This document shows positions 45,012 through 52,116 of a stretch of 52,116 bases of DNA, piece by piece. Location of the stretch: contig JALKBU010000278.1 in NCBI GenBank assembly GCA_023091735.1, forward strand, positions 1-52,116, given 5' to 3'. This stretch comes from Trichomonas tenax (taxonomy: Eukaryota; Parabasalia; Trichomonadida; Trichomonadidae). Below the pieces are notes generated by a model. That model was given only the letters and a program-made list of their open reading frames with translations, ran no database searches and was not told where the DNA came from. Position 1 is the stretch's first letter, and the number at the start of each line of letters is the position of its first letter. A program made the position numbers and the translations under genes.

Positions 45012-48000
45012 ATGAAATCCATCCTAAAATACGGAACAGCTCCTGGAAAAAACGTTTTAGAATTTCCTCGAACTTTCTTCTTTTTCTCGTATCTTATAAA
45101 GAAGAGTCCCTCCATTGAACCTCTTCGTGAAATTAGATGGATTTTATATCACATTCAGGTAATTTGCTTACCCTTGATGCCTTTCTTTACGCGAATCATC
45201 TTTTTTCAAGAAGGTGAAGGTATATTTGCAAGAATTTACTCAATAGCGATGACATATAATTCTTATGATTCGATTGATCAAAGACATTTCATCAGCGTTC
45301 TACCTATCATTGTCTTTTCAATGATATTATTCGTTTTTATGATTTTAATGTTCCAGTTTTTCAAGAATAAAGGGAGTTTACCATTATGGGTTTCAGTAAT
45401 CCAAGAAATCCTTTTTGATATACATCCATTCAACATTATGTTTCCAATAATACATTCAATTGGTTTTGACGCGTATATTATACTTAGTGATCGATCAATT
45501 CAATCCATTGCTTATTCCAGCTTAATTATTTGCGTTGTATTCCTTATAGCACTGATACTTTTCTATTATTGGTGCTTCCCTCTAATTTTTGCGCCACAAT
45601 TCCAATTTAAACAAAATATTACAACAACAATAATTGATGGAGTGAATATATTTTGGACAACATTGCTTTTCTTCTTAATTATTGTAATAACGATTTCATC
45701 AAAGAGTCAAGCCGCTATTATTGAAACTCAAGTTATTATTTTTGTGTTTTCTGTTTATCAATTAATACAAATATGGGTTAAACCATCAAATAATGTTATA
45801 AGGTTCTGGGCTCTAATGTGTGCATACTTAGTTTCATCCATTTCTTGCATAATTATTTCGGTCCATATGTATGTGAACTTTATTCGTGAATATTACCTTT
45901 TACTTATTCTAATAGGTATATGGGTTATCTGTGCGTTTCTTTCAGCATTTTTAATTCATTGCAAGCACAAGGAATTTGATTTTATGATCGAAACATCCAA
46001 CTTTTCTAGCTCACATCATAGAGATGTACTATATATCTGCCAGCGCGCTCTGCACACATCGAAAGTATCACAAAACATTGTCAATTTGATTAATGATTAC
46101 TACATTAACGATTCAAACATCGACAATTTAATCACTCTAATTGCGACAACTCTTGCCTATGATGTTCACAAACAGGATCTCGATATAATGATAACACTGT
46201 TAGCCAACATGCCAAACCTTCCTAGAATGAAGCTTTATCTTGTTTATGAACTATATAAGAAATACACAAACTCTACGAAGTTTGTTTGCTTGCTTTCTGG
46301 TGTTGAAAAGATAGATCAAAAAGTTCAAGAATTCAAGAATCTTTCAGATAAATTCTGGAAGTCAACAATGCTCGGCCAAACAGCTATTTCTATCAGACAT
46401 GTAGGTTTTCTCAAAGTTCTTCAAGACGATTTGAGCTATGATTACCGCATTTATGAATCATTCTTCCCTTCACACTCTAAAATCCACACACTATATAATG
46501 AGTTCTTCAAGAAATTCATCATGAAACCAGACACTCGAATTTCAGACATATCACGATATTCAATTTCAGATGACTTACTTGTTTCTGATATGACAGATGG
46601 CTCTTCTTCTGTGCACAGTTCTTCCGATAGCAGCAGCGACGAGGAACTTCGTAATAGTCAACAGCAATGGATCAATGAAAATATTAAAAAATTGATCCAA
46701 AAATCACTGAACATTCCTCTTACAATCCTTTCAATTATCATTTGGTTTACTACAGTTGGTATCTATTACTATCTCACTATGCAGCCAGATAATAACAAAA
46801 AACTAACTACAACATACCAATATATTCCAGAAACGCTATATCATATTCAAAAAATAACAATCAACTGGCTGAAAATTACATACCTCCTTGATTCTCTGAA
46901 ATTTAATGTTGCACCATTTAACTATTCATATCAAACTATTAAAGACATATTGTTCCTGTCCAACTCTACGTTTTGTTCCACTACATTAACAATATACAAT
47001 AACCTTATGAAGATAGTACAAGAAATGCAAAAAGATTTAGGTACTGCAGAGCTCAAAATTATTTCACTCGATAATGAAGAAAAGGGATTTGTTGATCTCA
47101 AAGATAATTGGTTTGGTCCAAAGGTTGATTTAATTAACTTCACACTTTCACTTGATGAGTTATTGTCTGCAACATCTACTCAGATTTCCTCTCTTCGCGA
47201 AAAGAGCCCTGATCAACCAAAAGAAGATTTTATCAGCTACATATCAGAAAATTGGGAATATTTGTTTGAAATCAATGCAAAAACAGAGGCTAGTATGTGC
47301 GAAACATTGACGAATCTTTCAACATTTATCCAAGCTAAAGGGTCCCATTCATCAATGATTAACAGACAAAAGATCATCATTTCAGTTGCAATTATTTTAT
47401 TCTGTGCATTTTTGACTATTATTCTTGCTTGGGCAATTGTTAAAAACTTTGGCCGCATTATTATGAATCACTTTAGGCCAACTAATCATCCAAACTCTTC
47501 AATAGAAGTTCAATTCTCAGATACGATTGATACAAATGTTTGCTCTCGTATGTTCATCGGCATTATAATGACATACATTATAGTTATGGGTGTGTTTATT
47601 GGGATTTACTTTATTTTATCAAAAGAAGTTGATGACTTTTCTCAAGAAATATATAAGTATTCTGAGTGTATTATAGCAGTACAAAATATTACGCAAAAGC
47701 TTGGATTGTTGCAATCTGATTTTATCAACGATATACATTTGAATAGCTATAACTTAACCAAGTTCCAAAACTACATCTACAAGTCGGCCGCAATTTTGTT
47801 ACAGTCTCTTCAATCCAGATATTTCTCGACCTATAGAAGTGAATTATTGTATGACTTCCTGAATAATTATAAATGCAATCTCACATCAGATTCAACAATA
47901 TCGAATCTATTTAGATGCTGGTCTTCCACAATAACTTATAACTTTTATGTCTATTACTCAAACCGTATCAACACCGAACAGTACATTGATGATAGAGATT

Positions 48001-49376
48001 TCGCTCATATGCAGTTCTTGTATTTGGATGTTCTTCTTAATGACTTATTAGCATTAAGCACCAAGTTGCTTCAACTATCACATAGTACAACATTAGAATA
48101 TGCTTTTGTTGAGCATGTGAGCTTCGGAATTTTGTGCTTCTTTACAATATTTATTTTCTTTGTATTTTACCAGATCCTATTTTCTAATTATGTCATCGAA
48201 ACACAGCTTGGAAGGCAGATTGCAGCTCTTAGCCCCATGTTCATCGTGCAGCATCAATGCCTTGTTTCATATGTCGCCGAGCTATCTGAAGAAGACAAAA
48301 CAGAGAAAAAAATTCTTCCATTCTTTGAAATTTATGATTCTAGTGGCGTTGCAGTAGTTGCTCTTAACGAGAAGCTATCTATTATTGCTTTCACCAAAGA
48401 GGTTCTTAAGATCTTCGGCTACAAACCACAACAGCTATATGGTCAGAATATTGAAACATTAGTACCTCTAAATGACAAAGTATGGAAGAATAACGATAAG
48501 AAGTTCTATAGACAGATTGAGTTAGCACAAAATCACGAAGCTGCTGCAAGATTCTCACGTACTGTAACTGGATGCTGTAGCGATAGAACTCCTGTTGATC
48601 TGAAGACTTCTGTTTCATATGTTGAAACATCAAGTGGAAAGTTCTTTGTAATCGAGTTTAGAAGTATTGCCAGAGAAACATTTTATGAAGAACAGTATAT
48701 TAACTCTTCGAAGTTGATTAATCAATATAGATCTTCGGCAATGCCTATCATGCTGTTCACAGATGACCCAGCACTGAATCGCAGGATGACTATCAAGGAA
48801 ACTTTGAAAGTCAGATATCGCCACTATGCAGCTGTTTATGTCGGTCTTATAATTGACGAAAACTTTGAAATGCCAGACTTAAATGAATCATCCTTCAGTC
48901 CAATGAAGGATATTCTTTCTCTATCTACTCCACTATACTCTGGTGTGTCTGGAGCCTTGGTTATCGATGCTACATGTGAAACTGCTCTTATCATATTTGT
49001 TAATGATGAAGATAGTGATGCACATCTTCACAATGCAATCGGATTTTCTCTTGATTTCTCTCAAAAGAATATATATCCAACCCATGGAGTGATTATTGAA
49101 GGAGAGGACTTAGATGTTTCACTACATCCTCTTCCTGATATCCCAGATAATGATAGTATCAGTAGCAAGCAGATTAGACCCCAGATGTCTATTGAACCTT
49201 CAAGCGATGTAATGCAGAAATTGTCGCAGGTAATTCAGCTTGCAATTGAGAATTGTCTCATTTTGCCTACTTCAGCAGCTGAACTTATTGCTGATGTTCC
49301 ATCTCTTCCATTCTCCAATGATTTGGGCTTAGATCTTTCATTCATTGAGATCAAGATTAGCTCATTTGTCACTTAA
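45012..49376 (+). CDS. Multi-pass PAS-domain receptor, relative of trichomonad membrane cyclases
   Basis: From ATG 45012 (MKSILKYGTAPGKN) the protein is 1454 residues. About eight hydrophobic segments lie in the first 330 residues (FISVLPIIVFSMILFVFMIL, YYLLLILIGIWVICAFL). A soluble helical region with a serine/acidic loop follows, then further segments near 580, 790, 850 and 1040 flanking two probable lumenal domains. A PAS domain (about 1085-1195) shows LNEKLSIIAFTKEVLKIFGY, LYGQNIETLVP and GKFFVIEFRS. The C-terminal ~220 residues have the layout of a class III cyclase homology domain (YAAVYVGLIID, THGVIIEGEDL, IENCLILPTSAAELI), but metal-binding aspartates are not visible. Likely a sensor; cyclase activity is doubtful. 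The frame is open to an ATG at 44922 inside repeat copy C. Confidence 0.75.
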   Translation: MKSILKYGTAPGKNVLEFPRTFFFFSYLIKKSPSIEPLREIRWILYHIQVICLPLMPFFTRIIFFQEGEGIFARIYSIAMTYNSYDSIDQRHFISVLPIIVFSMILFVFMILMFQFFKNKGSLPLWVSVIQEILFDIHPFNIMFPIIHSIGFDAYIILSDRSIQSIAYSSLIICVVFLIALILFYYWCFPLIFAPQFQFKQNITTTIIDGVNIFWTTLLFFLIIVITISSKSQAAIIETQVIIFVFSVYQLIQIWVKPSNNVIRFWALMCAYLVSSISCIIISVHMYVNFIREYYLLLILIGIWVICAFLSAFLIHCKHKEFDFMIETSNFSSSHHRDVLYICQRALHTSKVSQNIVNLINDYYINDSNIDNLITLIATTLAYDVHKQDLDIMITLLANMPNLPRMKLYLVYELYKKYTNSTKFVCLLSGVEKIDQKVQEFKNLSDKFWKSTMLGQTAISIRHVGFLKVLQDDLSYDYRIYESFFPSHSKIHTLYNEFFKKFIMKPDTRISDISRYSISDDLLVSDMTDGSSSVHSSSDSSSDEELRNSQQQWINENIKKLIQKSLNIPLTILSIIIWFTTVGIYYYLTMQPDNNKKLTTTYQYIPETLYHIQKITINWLKITYLLDSLKFNVAPFNYSYQTIKDILFLSNSTFCSTTLTIYNNLMKIVQEMQKDLGTAELKIISLDNEEKGFVDLKDNWFGPKVDLINFTLSLDELLSATSTQISSLREKSPDQPKEDFISYISENWEYLFEINAKTEASMCETLTNLSTFIQAKGSHSSMINRQKIIISVAIILFCAFLTIILAWAIVKNFGRIIMNHFRPTNHPNSSIEVQFSDTIDTNVCSRMFIGIIMTYIIVMGVFIGIYFILSKEVDDFSQEIYKYSECIIAVQNITQKLGLLQSDFINDIHLNSYNLTKFQNYIYKSAAILLQSLQSRYFSTYRSELLYDFLNNYKCNLTSDSTISNLFRCWSSTITYNFYVYYSNRINTEQYIDDRDFAHMQFLYLDVLLNDLLALSTKLLQLSHSTTLEYAFVEHVSFGILCFFTIFIFFVFYQILFSNYVIETQLGRQIAALSPMFIVQHQCLVSYVAELSEEDKTEKKILPFFEIYDSSGVAVVALNEKLSIIAFTKEVLKIFGYKPQQLYGQNIETLVPLNDKVWKNNDKKFYRQIELAQNHEAAARFSRTVTGCCSDRTPVDLKTSVSYVETSSGKFFVIEFRSIARETFYEEQYINSSKLINQYRSSAMPIMLFTDDPALNRRMTIKETLKVRYRHYAAVYVGLIIDENFEMPDLNESSFSPMKDILSLSTPLYSGVSGALVIDATCETALIIFVNDEDSDAHLHNAIGFSLDFSQKNIYPTHGVIIEGEDLDVSLHPLPDIPDNDSISSKQIRPQMSIEPSSDVMQKLSQVIQLAIENCLILPTSAAELIADVPSLPFSNDLGLDLSFIEIKISSFVT

Positions 49377-49577
49377 TTATTATTAATTGATATTTTTATA
49401 TTTATTTTAATTGTTGTTTATAAATATTTGATCATTTATTCGTATTAGATATTAATTTCAAATTTTGAATTTGAAAAAAGTTTCCAAAAGTCTTTCGAAA
49501 ATGTTGCTAAGGGGATATTATGTTATGCTATCAATGTTAGTGCTTAACAATCATATTTTGCATTGTAAAATCGTATC

Positions 49578-49590
49578 TTTGACATGTAAA
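49578..49590 (+). promoter_or_regulatory. TTTGACATGTAAA box upstream of the L32 gene
   Basis: An exact TTTGACATGTAAA about 67 bases before the ATG of ribosomal protein L32, with related cattgtaaaa and ccttgtaaag half-sites beside it (49561, 49602). The 280-base spacer 49377-49656 otherwise shows nothing recognised. Confidence 0.55.
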
Positions 49591-49656
49591 GTGTCAGATA
49601 CTGCCTTGTAAAGACAGAAATCTATCGTCAGGGGCGGTTGTGGTCAAGCCTTTCGA

Positions 49657-50058
49657 ATGGTTGATCCCGCCCCACACAAGCTTATTGTTCACAAGAAGAC
49701 AACAAGATTCCACCGCCCACAGTCTGACCTTTGGAAGCGCGTCCCAGCTGCTTGGCGTCGTCCACGTGGCCTCGACTCCCGCTTCCGCAGGAAGTATCGT
49801 GGTGCTCCAATCCACCCAAGCATTGGTTTTGGATCTGATAAGGAAACAAGATACATGCTTCCATCTGGTTTCATTCCAGTCATCGTTCGTTCCATCAAAG
49901 ATCTCGATATGCTCATCACAAAGAATACAACACACGGCGCTATGATCTCTCATCAGGTCGGCCTCAAGCTTCAGCAGGAAATCATCAAGAAGGCTGAGGA
50001 GCTCAAGATCCAGATCCTCAACCCAGCTCGCAAGGTTGTTCAGCAGCAGAACCAGTAA
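49657..50058 (+). CDS. RPL32: Large-subunit ribosomal protein L32e
   Basis: A 133-residue protein, matching the usual 130-135 of eL32. Conserved blocks are HKKTTRFHRPQSDLWKRV (family KKRTKKFIRHQSDRY), WRRPRGLDSRFRRKYRG and IGFGSDKETRYMLPSGF (IGYGSNKKTKHMLPSGF), then HQVGLKLQQEIIKKAEEL. It binds 28S rRNA in the 60S subunit. Codon usage is strongly biased to C/G-ending codons, as expected for abundant ribosomal proteins. The start ATG 49657 (MVDPAPHKL) gives the family length; no intron is needed. The stop TAA is immediately followed by AATAGAATG. Confidence 0.97.
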   Translation: MVDPAPHKLIVHKKTTRFHRPQSDLWKRVPAAWRRPRGLDSRFRRKYRGAPIHPSIGFGSDKETRYMLPSGFIPVIVRSIKDLDMLITKNTTHGAMISHQVGLKLQQEIIKKAEELKIQILNPARKVVQQQNQ

Positions 50059-50136
50059 AATAGAATGCATATGTGTACATTCATATTCTAATAAAGCTCT
50101 TTTTAAAAAACTTCAGTTATTTTTTTTAAGTACAGT

Positions 50137-50958
50137 TTATTGCATGAACAGAGAAATAGCTATACCAAAAGCTTGGCATAATGACAGAGGGCCTTTGGCG
50201 TTGACAACTACAGACTTATCAACCTGCTTTGCAGCGATAAAACATGGCTCTTCAGCGCCTTCGACTTTGAATGCGGCATTCTTCACTGACTGAACGTCGT
50301 ACGTATGGTCTACAGGACTAAGATTCTGCGTATTTTTATCATGGAGAGTGAAATTAAAAACGTCTTCATTGTCAGGTGTTATCCATAAATCTTTGCCTAA
50401 AACAACGCGCCTTGTATCACCAATATCTATGCCAGCGAGTACTGGGCGACAATGATCTTCCTGTCTCTCGTTTGGTCCGAATAAGCTAAATGAAGATTTT
50501 GTTCTTTGTTTGATAAGAATTCCGACTAAGTCTGGTGTGTCCAGCGAATAATTAAGTGCTCTCGATATATACCATGTTGGTTTTAAGAATTTCATCTTGC
50601 GTTTGGCGACAAGAACAGTAAAACCTGATATTGAGAGGATAAACTTTACACCTTTCAGTCCGCGAACCCAAATACGATGCCTCTTAACAGCAAACTGAAC
50701 AGATGTAATTGGTGATAAAAATGGATCTGAATTAAAAGTAAGAGGGGGTAAACCGAGTGATTCTAGATTGAGTTTTGCCGGAGACGGTGTTTCATACTCC
50801 TCTCCGACCTCGAAAGGATTATCTTCATCATCTTTTTGCTCAACTTCAGTCTTCAGTGGCAGTTTTTGCTTCTCCTGCTTCGGCGGCGGTTCTATATCAC
50901 TTGAGGAGTCATAGTCTGACGAGTTTTTATTCGGAAGACGAACTGCCCCAATCGACAT
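50137..50958 (-). CDS. Tubby-like protein
   Basis: A 273-residue protein with a disordered acidic head (DYDSSSDIEPPPKQEKQK) of about 80 residues and a C-terminal tubby domain. RHRIWVRGLKGVKFILSISG starts the beta barrel; LAGIDIGDTRRVVLGKDLWI follows; the end SVKNAAFKVEGAEEP and PLSLCQAFGIAISLFMQ matches the hallmark SVKNFQ and PLCA-QAF-IALS-F. Tubby domains bind PI(4,5)P2 and help deliver membrane proteins to cilia/flagella; a flagellar-membrane role is plausible in trichomonads. The family helix is shortened. The open frame extends to TTG 51003 with another ATG at 50997; ATG 50958 (MSIGAVRLP) is preferred because a TCATTCA initiator-like site lies upstream of it. Confidence 0.88.
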   Translation of the reverse strand: MSIGAVRLPNKNSSDYDSSSDIEPPPKQEKQKLPLKTEVEQKDDEDNPFEVGEEYETPSPAKLNLESLGLPPLTFNSDPFLSPITSVQFAVKRHRIWVRGLKGVKFILSISGFTVLVAKRKMKFLKPTWYISRALNYSLDTPDLVGILIKQRTKSSFSLFGPNERQEDHCRPVLAGIDIGDTRRVVLGKDLWITPDNEDVFNFTLHDKNTQNLSPVDHTYDVQSVKNAAFKVEGAEEPCFIAAKQVDKSVVVNAKGPLSLCQAFGIAISLFMQ

Positions 50959-52116
50959 TTTTATTTTAAAAAAATAAACAGATACTGAATGATCCATCAC
51001 CAAACCAAAGCTTAAAATCCATCATTTTTATGTTTTATGAAAAGATCTCGATTCGAATAATTGTATAAATATCAGGTAGTATACATATAGCATGAATCTT
51101 AGGTCAGGATGTCGTTTTGGAAGAACCTCAGGAAAATACAAAAACGCCTAAAAGTTCATCTTCGAAGCGACAATTATTTTTTGTATTTCTTTGTAAATTG
51201 CTAAAAATCTCATTATTTTACCCATTAAAAACATATGTTTAATTAATCCATTACCACCTAATAATGCCTGTAATGCTATATACAATGTTTGGATGGTAGG
51301 CTATATTTTCGAACAGAGCTACTTTTTCCCTGTTCAATTTTTGGAAGATTTTTGAGACCTTGGAAGATTTCCTGCTCCCAAAACATCACTTTTCATTCAA
51401 TTTTGCTCACTTTTCTGGAAGTTCTTGGCTGGAAATTTCCAGAGAAAATGTGACAATCATAATGAAGATGGTGAAATTGCACGAAAACATAGTGCTCCTA
51501 AATCTATAACTAGCTGCTGATTTAAAAACATGAAAACTCATGAATTTTTGTCCAGTAAATAATTTATTTGACAAAAAAACGATAAAAAAGAAGGTTATTT
51601 TGTCTGGACGATTGCAAAAATGCAAATGAGGAAAATTCCAAAATATCTTCCAGATTTGTATTTCTAGGAATGAAGATCCGAGAAACTTCATGAAATTTAG
51701 TGAATATCGAGAGGGAAAGATTTAGGATGGAATGAAGATTTTTTGAATGATTTTTTCGTATTGGTCTTAAAATAGCCTCATGGTTCCAATTACATCAATT
51801 TGGAATTGAATGGCGACGATATTACAAAAGCATTTTTGCGTAATATTACCGCTGATATAATTTGTAATCAAATCGGAAAAGCCATTGAACGATAGGATTT
51901 TTTTCCTTACAATAATTTTGAGTCTAGGACAAAAGTGAACGTCAAAAAGTGACATGTGAACCTTAAAGTCACTTTTCGTGAATAAACTATCACTTTTTTG
52001 CGCGGGCAAATTGTCACCTTTATAAAAAGTGTTATAAATATCTTTGTAGTCTAAACAATACTGACATTTATAGATTGAAACTCCACGCTGAGTATGAAGA
52101 CCATAAACGTAGTTCA
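50959..52116. other. Right-end spacer with no supported gene
   Basis: About 1.1 kb after the tubby gene start. A 94-codon minus frame (51407-51691) and an 80-codon minus frame (51767-52009) lack coding character. Short repeated phrases occur: ttggaagatttt at 51341 and ttggaagatttc at 51360. A hairpin at 51945-51976 (aaaagtgac ... gtcactttt) shares its stem with 13918-13973. Upstream regulatory sequence for a gene beyond the window is possible. Confidence 0.5.

Noticed and set aside
49594..50070. 158-codon frame antisense to ribosomal protein L32
   Set aside because: It is a shadow produced by the codon bias of L32; composition and position follow the sense gene exactly.
51407..51691. 94-codon minus-strand frame near the right end
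   Set aside because: No promoter box, domain or coding-like composition; phenylalanine-rich by AT bias.

Overview
The window looks like chromosomal DNA from a parabasalid (trichomonad) protist close to Trichomonas vaginalis. The evidence is AT-rich, densely packed, apparently intronless genes on both strands with very short spacers; a clear eukaryotic gene set; trichomonad-type families (TKL kinases with discoidin-like or solenoid tails, a multi-membrane PAS receptor, a G-alpha with a proline-rich head); and two kinds of start-proximal signal. One signal is a TCAYW initiator a few bases before the ATG. The other is a near-palindromic TTTACATG/GACATGTAAA box 15-70 bases before it. No tRNA, rRNA, CRISPR array or clear trichomonad-type intron was seen. 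Species assignment is inference.

Layout. 1-183 is a dispersed repeat. 293-5328: TKL kinase with two discoidin-like domains, RD/RS-tailed cyclin, DYRK/Yak1-like kinase. 5519-8271 (minus): Rab GTPase and AP-3 beta-like adaptin. 8525-15897: coiled-coil protein, divergent GH47-like membrane protein, coiled-coil protein and Prp18 sharing a divergent promoter, G-alpha, a perfect hairpin, solenoid protein. 15930-21298 (minus): a 1541-residue disordered S/E/K-rich protein and a four-pass membrane protein. 21502-22557: SET1-type methyltransferase. 22623-24985 (minus): a decayed TKL kinase-solenoid gene. 25466-26872: three small genes (possible proteasome-chaperone-like, BAR-like, RRM-like). 27179-29287 (minus): the most unusual gene, a cyclic-2,3-diphosphoglycerate-synthetase-like P-loop domain fused to a restriction-endonuclease-like DUF6602-type domain. 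29441-40624: coiled-coil protein, Sly1, bromodomain protein, highly biased BTB-like coiled-coil protein, solenoid protein with a probable 5' frameshift, Tudor-SN.

40.7-45 kb is an unstable accessory zone. It holds a glycosyltransferase pseudogene, a membrane protein whose signal peptide is out of frame, a possible PAS relic, an inverted copy of the repeat at base 1, a 590-bp foldback element with 185-bp terminal inverted repeats carrying promoter-like boxes, and a third partial repeat copy running into the start of a 1454-residue PAS receptor (45012-49376). Ribosomal protein L32 and a tubby-like protein follow. The last 1.1 kb has no convincing gene.

Several genes belong to membrane traffic (Rab, AP-3 beta, Sly1, BAR-like), signalling (kinases, G-alpha, PAS receptor, tubby) and gene expression (cyclin, Prp18, SET, bromodomain, Tudor-SN, L32). 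They are individually promoted and do not form an operon. Domain calls come from reading motifs by eye, with no database search.
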